Origin: Polymyxa betae | Lineage: Eukaryota; Endomyxa; Phytomyxea; Plasmodiophorida; Plasmodiophoridae | Direction: 5' to 3' | Length of the DNA stretch: 28,799 nt | Assembly: GCA_003693705.1 (NCBI GenBank) | Contig: RBZT01000559.1 | Span: 1-28,799, forward strand | Part shown: one piece after another, positions 16,846 through 25,988 of the stretch | How the letters are laid out: every line of letters starts with the position of its first letter | Position numbering within the stretch: position 1 is the first letter of the stretch | Position numbers and translations under genes: made by a program | The notes under the pieces: generated by a model | What the model was told of the DNA's origin: nothing | The model's database searches: none | The model's input: only the letters and a program-made list of their open reading frames with translations

Positions 16846-18268
16846 TAATGGTCCTAAGCCGAGTGATGGCCCATGTGATTTTAAGCGTGCTGCTTTTAAT
16901 TTTAATTTGAATCGTTGTGAGGCAAAGAAGCCTCGGACAACCATTACTTGCCTGAAATGCCACAATGTTGGTCATCATATGAAGGTTTGTCCGCAGCATC
17001 CGAATGCTGCTGAGCAGAAGAAATTAATTGAGCAGTATAAGCTTCAAAAACAGTCTAGTGATAATACTAAGAATAAATCGAAGACTGGTTCTCGCAATAT
17101 TAAGCTTGCAAAAGTTTTTGAAAGTTCTCAAAATGAGACTGGGATTGTCAAAGCTGCATTAGCTGGGGGCAGTTTAATTTATTACGCAATCCTTGATAGT
17201 GGTGCGGATGCCACCATAATTTCAGGCAGAATTTGTGCTGAACTTAAGAAGTTAATCCCAGATCTGATCATTCATAATATATTAGAGAGAATAACTCTTG
17301 AAATGCCTAATGGTCATTCCACAATCATTGACCATTCTCTTGATATTGATATAATGTTGCAAACTAAAATGGGTCAATTGATAGTACAAAAGCAACATTG
17401 TCTAATATGGAATGAATTGAATGAAGATTTATTGCTTGGCAATGATATGCTTTCAGCTTTAGGAATCAACCCTAGGCATGCTTTGGACACTTTGATAGCA
17501 TCCTATAACTCTTATAATGAGAATTCTGTTACTGAATATTCTTCAATACATCCTGATATTGGGCATGATATTCAATCAGAATTATATTCTTGTCTGGTTA
17601 ATAAAGTAAAAGAAGCCGTCGAAAATGGCTTGAGCCATGAGTATGAGCAGAAGCCGTTAAGTCTTCTGATACGTCGAAAGAATGTCTTTCGATTGAAGTT
17701 GGCGCCTGATGCTGCAGCATCTGTCACTCCGTTTATGACTCATCTGAAACCTGACGCTAAATCCGTTCGTTGTAAAGCACGATTATATACGAAGGATCAA
17801 AGTGAATCTTTGAAAGATTTTACCGATTCTCTGGTAAAATTTGGTCTTATTCATGAGAATTATAACTCTGAATGGGCGAGTCCTGTTCAAGTAGTGAGAA
17901 AAGAGAAAGGCTATAGAATGGTAGTTGATCTTCGAGTTGTGAATGCTCAATGTGAGCCCACAACTTGGCCTATGCCTTTCTTCGAATCGATAGTTCAATA
18001 TTTATCCAAAGCCAAAATATGGTTTATTCTTGATGCATTTAAAGGATTTTGGATTATGCCTTTAGATAAAGAATGTCCAGAAAAATTTTATTTTATGACC
18101 GATAGGGCGGTATTCACGCCAACTCGATCCATTCAAGGAGCTTTGAACTCCGCAACGCAGTTTCAGATTCGTTTGGCTGAAATCTTTGCTACTTTGTTAT
18201 ATAAACCTCTTATCATCTGGATTGATGATTTATTAGGATATGCAGATGAAGAGAAAACATGGTCTTGA
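16846..18268 (+). pseudogene. Gypsy-A nucleocapsid, protease and reverse transcriptase
   Basis: One frame holds a complete CCHC knuckle (CLKCHNVGHHMKVC, C-X2-C-X4-H-X4-C), a protease with intact active site (ILDSGADATIISG; Asp codon 17195) and most of the reverse transcriptase: RMVVDLRVVNAQ, FILDAFKGFWIMPL with the first catalytic Asp, PTRSIQGALNSATQFQ, and IIWIDDLLGYAD with the Asp pair at 18224-18229. At 18266 a TGA ends the frame within the palm. The thumb follows in other frames (FNLKFNIEKCHLFLKEVKFC near 18300-18360, then RHDPRRIAALTEMP near 18380-18420), so at least two indels lie between 18255 and 18440. The enzyme copies element RNA to DNA. Confidence 0.85.
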
Positions 18269-18438
18269 TCGGACCTTGGAATTAGCTGATAGTTTTAATC
18301 TTAAATTTAATATTGAAAAATGTCATCTTTTCTTGAAAGAGGTCAAATTTTGTGGACGAATATTGGTCCAACGGTTGTGAGACACGATCCTCGGAGGATT
18401 GCTGCGTTAACTGAAATGCCAAAAAAAGAGCTAATAAG

Positions 18439-19356
18439 TTGCAACAAATTCTAAAGGCATCACAATGGATGGCTCGTTCCATCCCAAATTATAATAAGAT
18501 AGTTATATCTTTACAAGATATACTGGAAGATGCAATGAAATTGCAATTACGCCGAACTATAAAGGCCGCAAGTCGAGTTGATTTGGAGCGATTTGGTTGG
18601 AAGGAAATTCATACAAAGGCTTTTATTGAATTAAAAAATGCTATTACAAATGCTGTTAAGTTAGCTTACCTTAGCGATCAGATGCCTCAATGTGTCTTTT
18701 GTGATGCCAGCCATCATGCTAGTTCAGAAGTGGTTTCTCAGATTCCACCTGAAGATATTAATAAACCCATTCATCAACAAAGACATCAGCCTCTTGGCTT
18801 TGTAGGCTACAGATTTAGTGGGTCTGAACTGAATTGGGCGACAATTGATAAAGAGGCTTTTGCCATTAAGGATACTTTGAAGAAGCCCTCTTACCTTTTA
18901 CATATGCCTTCACCTTTCCATTTATATACTGATCATAGGAATTTACTGCATATGTACAATCCTTTGCAGTGTACTAAGCAATCAGCAGAAAGGTTGATTC
19001 GTTGGTCGATTATAATACGGGATTATAATTTCCTAATTCATCATATCTCCGGCGAAGATAATCATTGGGCTGATTTGCTATCTAGATGGGGTGCGGGTGT
19101 ATGTGTTGTCTCTGATAATGAACACAAAATTCATGCCAGAGCGCTTCAAATATCGGAAGATATTATTCCGATCAAACCAAATCATTTATTAAATGATACT
19201 ATTCGTGTGCAGCCTTGTAAAAATATAGTCTGGCCAGACACTTCAGAAATTTTGACGGAGCAAGATCTCCATTTTCCGAATAGCCATTTTGCTAAAACTT
19301 CAGATGGACTTTTGGTTGATACAAAACAGAATAGTTATACCCATTCAAAGTGCTGA
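18439..19356 (+). pseudogene. Gypsy-A RT connection and RNase H
   Basis: The frame of 305 codons starts in the RT connection (ASQWMARSIPNYNKIV), then gives RNase H with Asp in VFCDASHHASSEV, Glu in NWATIDKEAFAI and Asp in FHLYTDHRNLLH, followed by ISGEDNHWADLLSRWG, a motif typical of oomycete Gypsy polymerases as I recall them. The end reaches toward the integrase, where a frameshift near 19350 breaks the polyprotein. It degrades the RNA strand of the RNA-DNA hybrid. Confidence 0.8.
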
Positions 19357-19369
19357 CCTGATGACTATG

Positions 19370-20099
19370 CATTATAGCACATGCTGGTTGTCATTGTGGT
19401 CATTTGTCTTATAAAAATGCATTAGCTATGCTACAAGACTGGGTATATTGGATCGGTATGAGACAAGACATCAAGGATGTCTGTTCTGCTTGTTTGCACT
19501 GTCTTCCAGCGCAAAAAGGATTTCGTATCCCTCGTCCGCTTGGAATTACGTGCAATGGAACAAAACCAAATGAGGTTTGCATTTTGATTATTGATATGTT
19601 GCATCCAAATTGAAAAGTTCAATGAACTTTCAATGAATATTTGTCATCCGTGACGATCTTTCAGGTCTAGTTTTACTGAGACCTGTACTTGTTCCTAATA
19701 CAAATGTCACTGTTGAGGCTTTGCTCCAATGGAGGGCCCTGTTTGGAACATCCAGAGTGTTTGTTTCCGATCTGGCATCATATTTTGTTTCAGAAGTTAT
19801 GAAACTTCTATCCCAAAAAATAGGCACAGAGCAACATTTTGTGACTGCCTATTCTCACTATTCTAATGGAACCATTGAAATAGTAAACCGTAATATTATC
19901 AATTTATTACGATGTCTTATGTCAGAGTTACGATCTGATAAAGCGAACAGGCCTTGGTTTGTAAAGATAGTAGAACAATGCTTTGAACCATCGCCCGCAG
20001 CGCAGATTTGGAGGTAACGCTCCAATAAATGTGATGACAGGATTGCCTGCGGACAATCCACTAGATCCTATTTTTTACAATCCTCAAAAATAAGCGATT
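19370..20099 (+). pseudogene. Gypsy-A integrase zinc finger and catalytic core
   Basis: Frame 19380-19613 holds the HHCC finger (HAGCHCGH ... CSACLHC). The catalytic core follows in another frame from about 19640: TVEALLQWRALFGTS, Asp in VFVSDLASYF (about 19768) and Glu in YSHYSNGTIEIVNRN. The first core Asp should lie around 19590-19640, where stops and indels make it hard to place. Another frame change near 19985 is needed to read GGNAPINVMTGLPADNP up to a TAA at about 20092. It would insert the DNA copy into the genome but is not functional as it stands. Confidence 0.75.
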
Positions 20100-20111
20100 A
20101 TCTCAGTTGAT

Positions 20112-20714
20112 GTGAATTCTGAGCAGTTTTCAAATTGGGTTGAGAAACTGCAATTGAGTCTCCAAAATATGCATAAAGATGTCATATCAACTACAACATC
20201 TGAGCGGCAGTCTCACCGTGATTGTAAATCACATCATAAAACACTTGCCAATTTTGATATTGGTGATTTTGTTCTTGTGGCTATACCAGAGCGTAAGTCT
20301 ACGAATAGTAATAAGTTAGACTTTATTTGGCATGGTCCATTTAGAATAGTGGATGTTCACCGAGCTTATGTGTTTACAGTTGAGAATCTCCTTTCTGGGG
20401 AAACTCAGGTACATGGTGACCGTATCCAATTCTATTGTGATAAATCTTTGAATGTCACTGATGATATCCTGACACAGTTTCAGTATGATACATCTAATCG
20501 ACAATTAAAAAAGATTTGTGATGCTAGATTGAACTCAACCAGCACTGATATGGAATTTTCCATTAAATGGAAGGGTTTTACTGAGTTGGAGAATTCATGG
20601 TGTCCTGGTGCTAATATTCGTAAGCATTATCCAAAGGCAATTCGTGAATTTTTGCAATATTCTCCGAACCATCCATTTGCCTCATTTGTTGGCGCATCTT
20701 TACCAAACTTTTAA
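20112..20714 (+). pseudogene. Gypsy-A integrase C-terminus with chromodomain
   Basis: The frame of 200 codons reads helical sequence, then a GPF/Y-type module (NFDIGDFVLVAIPERKS, FIWHGPFRIVDVH, GETQVHGDRIQFY) and a chromodomain at about residues 137-185 (FSIKWKGFTELENSWCPGAN). Chromodomains guide chromovirus integration to chromatin marks. The aromatic cage is partly kept (W of IKWKGF, W of ENSW). It ends in TAA at 20712. In the ancestor it was continuous with the core domain. Confidence 0.85.
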
Positions 20715-20889
20715 TTGCGCACATTTGTTTAGAGGTAGATCTTTTTTCCAAAACTCGATTTATCCCACAGGGTTTGCGGGTGCGGTTTTACTGGTGCTTC
20801 TACTGCTATTCTTAGTTGAAGTGGGACAACGTGATAGAAAAATTTCGCATTGCGCGGAAGTTCGGAGGCCCCGCCGATATTAATCGCAA
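20715..20889. other. Spacer between Gypsy-A pol and the IS630-type gene
   Basis: Non-coding or pseudo-coding. The left end of an inserted IS630-type transposon would be expected here, next to a TA, but I found no inverted repeat pairing with 22067-22095 or 23134-23298. Confidence 0.35.
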
Positions 20890-21278
20890 CATGAGAGAGA
20901 GGCAAGGATATGGGTTATTGGCATCACTGGATGGTCAGCAAGCATCTGTTAATACAAAGCAGCATGCTGTTTATGCATTTTTTTCTTGGGATTCACGATA
21001 GCCCGTATTGCCACGATTTATCGAAAGGGAACATCAAGTATATCGCGCTGGATAGAGAGATATAAGACTGATGGTGATCTTTCTCGAAGAGTGTCGAGCG
21101 GCTCGAACATTAAGTTCTCCCGCGAGCAACGCCAGTGGATCTTCCGGTATATTATGGACCATCACATCCTTTGTCGTTTCTTGATGAAACAAGGCGCGCT
21201 TTCATGCTTTATTGGAATCTCAGCATCAGCACCTCAAGCGTCTGGCGTCTAATGCGAGAATCGAATCTCTCGTACAAG

Positions 21279-21325
21279 GTTTGGCCAGGGTATGCTTGGG
21301 CCAAACCACTGAAAAGTCATTCCAG
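21279..21325 (+). other. Intron 1 of the IS630-type gene
   Basis: GT at 21279, AG at 21324-21325, 47 bp. Removal links SNLSYK to VIKRRAMQ, which fits the family's linker before the catalytic core. The donor GTTTGG is unusual. Confidence 0.65.
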
Positions 21326-21484
21326 GTCATCAAGCGTCGCGCTATGCAGATATCTGTAACAGACGTGATAAGATTCTTTCGTGAGCTCACTTCTCGACAC
21401 TGGACACACGAAACCTTGTCTTTTCTCGACGAAGTCTCCATTGACAATCGAGGAATGCTTCGACGACGTGGATATGCTGAAAAG

Positions 21485-21535
21485 GTATGTGATTTCGAGT
21501 TCGTGGGTGCTTCTCGCTGGTATCACTGCTAACAG
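21485..21535 (+). other. Intron 2 of the IS630-type gene
   Basis: GTATGT donor, TGCTAACAG at the acceptor, 51 bp, phase 0. Without removal the frame would contain a TAA at 21530; with it the reading runs RGYAEK to GQKLLYRGEF, as expected for the family. The branch-like CTAAC lies right next to the AG. Confidence 0.75.
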
Positions 21536-22095
21536 GGTCAAAAGCTTCTTTATCGTGGAGAGTTTAACCGAATGCCTCGAGTTTCTTTGCTATGCTTCAT
21601 CGATTGTGATGGACTGGTAGAGACTTTCGTTACTGATGGAACCTTCGATCGGACCCGATTCATTGCATGTTGTCGGGAGCTCGTGCTCTCTGGTAATGTA
21701 CAGCAGTATCCTGGCAGACGATCTGTTTGGGTATTGGATGGCGCTCGAATCCATTGTCATCCGAATTTCACATATTACCTCCGATCATTAGGAATAATAC
21801 CAATATTCCTTCCTGCTTACTGCCCATTTTTCAACCCTATTGAGTTCTTCTTCGGCTATGTGAAGAAACACATGCGTCGCGTTTATCCTGAAGGCTTCAT
21901 GGCGCCTAAGGACTTGATCAAGATGGTAGCGACATCACTTGCTCGGTTCGAATCATACTCGCTACGTAAAGTGTTCGCGAACTGTGGGTATCGCCCACAT
22001 GGCAGGTTTAATCCTGGAGTGGCGTATTCTGATACCCATGATACACAGTCGCTCGGTTTTCAGTAAATCAGGTTTTTAATCATAGCAACCTTCTA

Positions 22096-22692
22096 CTATG
22101 CATGGTGTAGATCCGGCATATTGGGAATATCTCCCAATATTGCCAGACTATCTGGTCTTTCTTCGGGATGTAAAGCGCTCCTGAGTGCTCTGGCTGTTCT
22201 TCGATGACGTTCTAAATTGCCACGCAGAGTTCTCAGGCGTGAGCAGATCTGCTCCTCGAAATCGTTGATCTGTTGAAGGATATCGTCCAAAATTGCCAAA
22301 GAAGTGGTGTTGTCTTGTCGCAAAGAAGCTATCATAGCATCTCCATCAGTTGGAGAATGTCGGAATAGATGAATGATATCTATCGGGGGTGGCTGGGTGA
22401 CTTAAATCGCATGCCTGTGGGCAGGCTCGGTGGATATTGAGTTCGCCCATATCTGCCAATTAATAATCTGTGAGACATAGGTAGTGCCCCAACGTTCTCG
22501 AAGCTGATTGATGATCGACAAAACCACATCATTAGACGCGGCTTCTGCACGGTCAACTGTAGCAGGCTCTAACACAGCGGCTTGAAAATCAGCATAGTGT
22601 GCAGCTGTTTGAATGTTGATTCCGTATTTGTAGATAAAGAAATCTAATACATGCCCGGTTGCAGTCCAGTTCTGCAGAATGGATGTAGACAT
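22096..22692 (-). pseudogene. Antisense hypothetical gene inside Gypsy-A
   Basis: From an ATG at 22692 the minus frame runs 96 codons to a TAA at 22402, then continues in the same frame with protein-like sequence (VTQPPPIDIIHLFRHSPTDG) to a TAG at 22096, about 194 residues if the TAA is one mutation. The first part has an ordinary globular look (TAAHYADFQAAVLEPATVDR, INQLRERWGTTYVSQIINWQ). The second has a helical Arg/Leu-rich segment and an Asp/Pro tail. No known domain is recognised. It faces the IS630-type gene tail to tail, 29 bp apart, so it may be the accessory gene of the same inserted transposon, or an antisense gene of Gypsy-A. Confidence 0.5.
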
Positions 22693-22824
22693 GTCTGAGA
22701 TACAATTCTAAAAAACAACATCTTGCGAACAGGAATCCAAATTTACTTTCTATACTGTAAAAGTGATTTCGATGCTTAAACGAAACTATCAGGTCCAAGT
22801 CTTCGCGCGAAGGAGGCTCGTTCC

Positions 22825-23133
22825 TCATCGAAAAGCTCTGATCCTCTGGAACAGCAATTCCTTGAGCATGTTGAGAGGCAACATCAAAACAGCCGTGCAG
22901 AAATCCTCGAGAGCTGAAACGTTGATCTCAAGTACTCCTAAAGAAACACCAGAACGAGCCTGTGCATTTTTATTTCTCTTCACCAAGGTATTCAGCTTAA
23001 GACTGTACAGCTGGTCAGCGTCGGGACGCTGGTTTAAACTAACCGAGCTAGACAGAGTTGGGCCAGTCGCGTCGTTCTCCGATCGTCCCTCATGAGAGAG
23101 CTGACTGCATTCCTGCGTGGTCAACAACGTCAT
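22825..23133 (-). CDS. Upstream antisense open frame inside Gypsy-A
   Basis: The minus frame from 23133 gives 102 codons, including LVKRNKNAQARSGVSLGVLE and a Leu-rich end, stopping at 22825. It is in the same frame as the 22692-22096 gene. A candidate intron donor GTAAAT at about 22745 and acceptor TTTTAG at about 22709 lie between them, but I could not join the two in phase. It could be a first exon of that gene or an independent remnant. Not recognised. Confidence 0.3.
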   Translation of the reverse strand: MTLLTTQECSQLSHEGRSENDATGPTLSSSVSLNQRPDADQLYSLKLNTLVKRNKNAQARSGVSLGVLEINVSALEDFCTAVLMLPLNMLKELLFQRIRAFR

Positions 23134-23283
23134 GAGCTCTGCGAGCAGGTATGGCGATGATTGTCAGGACAGTGCATAAAAAGTACATGAAACCATCGCG
23201 GATTTTTCATTTCACGCAAAATTAACAGTAACATGTACAAAGAATTTACTTAACACAAATTTTTCCCTTTCTCTCAAAGTTTG
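23134..23283. other. AT-rich 3' untranslated part of Gypsy-A
   Basis: No gene seen. Ends at the polypurine tract before the 3' LTR. Confidence 0.5.
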
Positions 23284-23298
23284 TCTTGGGGGAGGTAG
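23284..23298 (+). promoter_or_regulatory. Polypurine tract of Gypsy-A
   Basis: TCTTGGGGGAGGTAG ends exactly where the 3' LTR begins (TGTGTGGG). This purine run is the expected primer for plus-strand DNA synthesis. Confidence 0.75.
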
Positions 23299-23459
23299 TG
23301 TGTGGGAATTATAATAATAGATGAATTTCTCCCTGTTATTGATTGGAAGTGGACACATCCCTAGATCATTGGTGATGAACAGCAAGGCGCAATCCCTGTG
23401 ATTCTTATTCAACAGTTTATGAACACAGATTATTTTATCGTTCTCTTTAAAAGATGACA
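23299..23459 (+). repeat. 3' LTR of Gypsy-A
   Basis: Starts TGTGTGGGAATTATAATAAT and ends GATGACA. Same length as the 5' LTR with about seven substitutions. Possibly two bases longer (to 23461), which would leave AGCAC as the target duplication. Confidence 0.85.
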
Positions 23460-23489
23460 TAAGCACACATGTGCGGTCTCTTCAGAAAG

Positions 23490-23522
23490 AACGCACAGTG
23501 CGCTATATGCGGGGGAAGACGG
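23490..23522 (-). repeat. Right terminal inverted repeat of the TA-flanked element
   Basis: Complement starts CCGTCTTCCCCCGC and ends at TA (23523-23524). Pairs with 15014-15045. Confidence 0.75.
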
Positions 23523-23524
23523 TA

Positions 23525-24882
23525 GCGTTGGTTACGGATGTTGGTAAAGTTCTGCTTTATTCAGTTTCATTTCACGTTGTCTGCGTGCCCTAAGGTCAAA
23601 TCTGTATCAGTCGACCAGTTTTGGATGAGCTCGGATTAAATTTACGTTCGCTATTCCGGGATATTTCGATATCCCATCCCGTTTATGATGTATCGGGCGC
23701 CTCTTGGTCTGCCTCACTCGGTGCTGGTTCGTCACTAGCGGTCAACGCTACATTCCAAGACTTCTTATCCTCCAATTTCGACGACGATACCCCGAGCTCC
23801 TCAGATGATGATACCTTTCAGCCTGGCGGTTCAGACACCGACGATCTTTGTGACGCCGTTGCCGCGATTGTCGGAGCGGCGAATGTTCTCGACGATGATG
23901 GAAAGCATCGTCTGGGTGTATTGCTGATGGAATTTTCTGATGTCTTTCAGATTGGCTTATATAGCAGTCCCCTATGGATTTACAACCTATAACGGTTGAA
24001 CTTCTGCCTGATGCTCGTTCCGTTCGCTGTCCTGCAGGTCGCCATGCCCCGTTGGCTCTTACGTTCCTTATTGAAACTGCTGACGCTCTCGAACGTAACG
24101 GTTGTATTTATCCTAATCTCTCCACTCATTTCGCCTCTCGAGCTAATTCAGCACCGAAATCGTCTCATCCGGGCCAATACCGCCTCAGCGTCGATCTCCG
24201 CCAGATCAATGCTCTCACCAAACAATATCATTGGCCAAACATAGACATTCCTCTATCTCGACTCGCTTGACAGCTTCGCGTGTCTTTTCATCGCTCGACG
24301 CAGATAACGACTATTGGCAGATCCTTCTCGATCCATCGGCGCAACCGATTATTTGTATTATGCATCCTCACTGCGTCTTCTCTTCAACTCGTTCGCTTCA
24401 AGGATCTGTGAACGGCAGAGCTTGGCTCCAATCTGCCATGCATCACGTTTTCGGTCGTCTTGTGGAGCGCTCTATCGAGATCAACGTTGACGATTTGCTG
24501 GTTCATTCCGCTAATGTTTAACAACATTTCTCTACTTCGTGAAGTTTTTTTGCTCGCTCGATGACATCTTGTCCGCTTTCGCAAATCACGTTTATTTCAG
24601 TCTGAGACCAAATTTTGAGGCATGTTATATTCTGCCGACGGCGTCCGCCACGATCCAGCTCGCATTGATGGTATCGTCAATATGACCCACCCCACCACCG
24701 CCGCCGGTCTTATGCAATTTTTATGCTCAATTAACTGGGTGCGCTCTAACATAATGTGTTATAACAGACTCGTGACTCCCCTGCAGGATCTGCTCGCGCA
24801 ATGTCTGGCTCAGACAGCGTGTCGTTCCAGTAAACAAGCCGCTATGATTTGCCTGGCCGCTTTAAACCCTAGTTGCCAGTGA
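23525..24882 (+). pseudogene. Gypsy-B protease end, linker and reverse transcriptase
   Basis: The first codons after the TA (LVTDVGKVLL) continue the protease frame from 15011. From 23585 a frame reads a linker (SRPVLDELGLNL, then an Asp/Ser-rich stretch), ending at 23992. Reverse transcriptase follows in shifted frames: ITVELLPDARSVRC and YRLSVDLRQINALTKQYHW (23974-24270), SSLDADNDYWQILLDPS with catalytic Asp and SIEINVDDLLVHS with the Asp pair (24287-24521), and the thumb GVRHDPARIDGIVNM and FLCSINWVRSNIM (24622-24882). At least three frame changes occur. After 24882 RNase H and the integrase core are absent. Confidence 0.8.
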
Positions 24883-24907
24883 TAATTCCCCGCGCGCTCG
24901 TCGCTCG

Positions 24908-25255
24908 ATGTTGTCAGTCCGATGCACCGGGCCATACCGCAATGCAGCGGTTCTCAATGAGTGGCACTTCTGGCTGGAAGATATTGTCCCTGGCGGGACC
25001 GTCGAGGCACACGTGACCAGTATCAAGCTCTATCACGACCGGTCTTTCAACGAGACCAAAGAGTTAAAATCGTATGTATCGTTTCAGATGCGTTTTATTG
25101 TGAGCCAGCTTCTTCATGTTCGGCTCGATGATGGCAACTGGCAGATTTTGGTCAAAGTGGCCGGTTTCCCGGATGACGAAAACACATGGGAACCTGCAGA
25201 TATACTAAATGTGTCCGCAAATGTGACAGATCTTTGCAGTTGTCAGTATATGTAA
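24908..25255 (+). pseudogene. Gypsy-B integrase C-terminus with chromodomain
   Basis: The frame begins in a GPY-type module (RCTGPYRNAAVLNEWHFWLE, AHVTSIKLYHDRSFNE) and contains a chromodomain at about residues 58-100 (WQILVKVAGFPDDENTWEP). The first aromatic position reads VKVAGF rather than the usual VKWAGF. It follows the RT thumb after only about 25 bp, so an internal deletion of RNase H and the integrase core joins them. It ends in TAA at 25253. Confidence 0.8.
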
Positions 25256-25587
25256 CAGATCTTTGCAAATGTCTGTCAGATCACCCAGTCACACATAAAA
25301 ATCGCTGAAGACACAGATATATTTTTTGAAAATATGGGTCTCTTCCTGTTGAATTGTTAATCAATCAGCTAATGGAATCTGTAAACCGGTTATATTAATC
25401 ACCTCTGGGAGCAGAACGCTGGCCTTCACCTAATCCATAACTTCTCTTGCTGTCAAGGAGAACTCCTTGGAGCTCGCTCGGAGTTCCCAACTGCCTGAAA
25501 ATATACAGCACTTAATTCTGGGAACAGATCAAGTTCAATTTCCAAAGAAATCTTAAAGCTACAGAAAAGGGATTAATTCAGAAGTCC
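25256..25587. other. Gypsy-B 3' non-coding part
   Basis: No gene seen. A TGACAGATCTTTGCA phrase is repeated just after the chromodomain frame (about 25225 and 25253), and a GGAACTCC/GGAGTTCC-type short palindrome occurs near 25460-25490. Confidence 0.45.
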
Positions 25588-25836
25588 GTGAATCTGTTTG
25601 GAGGTCGTTTTAGTGGGCGTCGAAAAAAGTTCGACAGATCTTTGGCTATGACTGACAGCATTCGGAGGCTCCAGCAGGACTTTAGGCTCAAAGGTCTGCG
25701 ACTCGAAGACTTTCAGAGCCTTTTACGGACACCTTTACTCATTGAAGACGTTCAAGATCTCGTCATGCTGTTCGCTCGCATTCGTCTTGCTGTTCCTGAC
25801 GTCCGTCAGATGTCGGACAACCTAGCCCTCCTCTAG
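25588..25836 (+). CDS. Small hypothetical frame before the Gypsy-B 3' LTR
   Basis: 82 codons, basic at the start (GGRFSGRRKKFDRS), then helical and charged (IRRLQQDFRLKGLRLEDFQ). It lies between the chromodomain gene and the polypurine tract, where some Gypsy elements carry extra frames. Not recognised; may be a remnant. Confidence 0.35.
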   Translation: MNLFGGRFSGRRKKFDRSLAMTDSIRRLQQDFRLKGLRLEDFQSLLRTPLLIEDVQDLVMLFARIRLAVPDVRQMSDNLALL

Positions 25837-25838
25837 CT

Positions 25839-25851
25839 CCGTAGGGGGAGG
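25839..25851 (+). promoter_or_regulatory. Polypurine tract of Gypsy-B
   Basis: CCGTAGGGGGAGG directly precedes the TGTCGC start of the 3' LTR; expected primer site for plus-strand synthesis. Confidence 0.7.
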
Positions 25852-25988
25852 TGTCGCTCGTAAGGCGTTGCCTACGCCGACTCACGCAGTTTTCCGTTTT
25901 GGTGTTCCATTGGTATCAAGATAATACACCTCAGAGTGTTAGAACCTTACCTTCCTGCCTTGTCCTCTGTCCTTTCACAGGGACCACA
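25852..25988 (+). repeat. 3' LTR of Gypsy-B
   Basis: Starts TGTCGCTCGTAAGGCGTTGC and ends GGGACCACA, 137 bp. About 85% identical by eye to 13204-13339. Confidence 0.8.

Larger units (their letters stand above)
20890..22066 (+). pseudogene. IS630/Tc1-type transposase gene with two introns, nearly intact
   Basis: Probable ATG at 20890. Reading needs one extra base in a T7 run near 20979 and another near 21165; otherwise frames join by splicing: intron 1 21279-21325 (47 bp, GTTTGG...CCAG), intron 2 21485-21535 (51 bp, GTATGT...TGCTAACAG), both in phase 0. N-terminal helix-turn-helix: FTIARIATIYRKGTSSISRW. The DDE_3 catalytic core has Asp in SFLDEVSIDNRG (21428), Asp in VWVLDGARIHCHPN (21737) and Glu in FFNPIEFFFG (21842), a D-D-34-E layout. 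It ends in TAA at 22064. The enzyme cuts and pastes elements at TA. It lies inside Gypsy-A after pol. The two indels could be real or homopolymer-type sequence errors; if errors, the gene is intact. Confidence 0.8.
15864..23461 (+). mobile_element. Gypsy-A: Ty3/Gypsy chromodomain retrotransposon with extra 3' genes
   Basis: LTRs at 15864-16024 and 23299-23459 (161 bp each) differ at about seven positions by eye, about 96% identical. AGCAC occurs directly before the 5' LTR (15859-15863) and at 23462-23466, so a 5-bp duplication is likely if the LTR ends two bases further than the usual CA. Between lie gag, zinc knuckle, protease, reverse transcriptase, RNase H, integrase and chromodomain on the plus strand to 20714, then 2.6 kb with an IS630-type gene and antisense frames, then a polypurine tract. 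The polymerase resembles oomycete Gypsy elements. Several frameshifts make it non-autonomous. Confidence 0.85.
15014..23522. mobile_element. TA-flanked inverted-repeat DNA element carrying Gypsy-A
   Basis: Ends are inverted repeats of about 32 bp: left starts CCGTCTTCCCCCGCACATAG (15014), and the right end (23522), read on the minus strand, starts CCGTCTTCCCCCGCATATAG, with about 4-5 mismatches in all. Both ends abut TA (15012-15013 and 23523-23524), the target duplication of Tc1/mariner/IS630-type elements. Own sequence is 15014-15863 plus about 23467-23522, roughly 0.9 kb, with palindromes and no transposase of its own, so it looks like a non-autonomous element. It inserted in the protease region of Gypsy-B and was later hit by Gypsy-A. 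The IS630-type gene at 20890-22066 is inside Gypsy-A and need not be its source. Confidence 0.7.
13204..25988 (+). mobile_element. Gypsy-B: Ty3/Gypsy chromovirus-type LTR retrotransposon, nested host
   Basis: LTRs at 13204-13339 and 25852-25988 share an end CAGGGACCACA and the core CAAGATAATA-ACCTCAGAGTG; by eye they are about 85% identical. The 5-bp target duplication GTTAC flanks the element (13199-13203 and 25989-25993). Plus-strand order is LTR, gag, zinc knuckle, protease, [8.5-kb insertion at 15012-23524], protease end, reverse transcriptase, integrase C-terminus with chromodomain, 3' frame, polypurine tract, LTR. RNase H and the integrase core are missing. Without the insertion the element is about 4.3 kb. 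It is inactive through stops, frameshifts and deletion. Confidence 0.85.

Noticed and set aside
18282-20061. Minus frames inside Gypsy-A pol (as candidate antisense genes)
   Set aside because: All are short and opposite recognised polymerase domains, unlike the 22096-23133 frames, which have no sense-strand gene.
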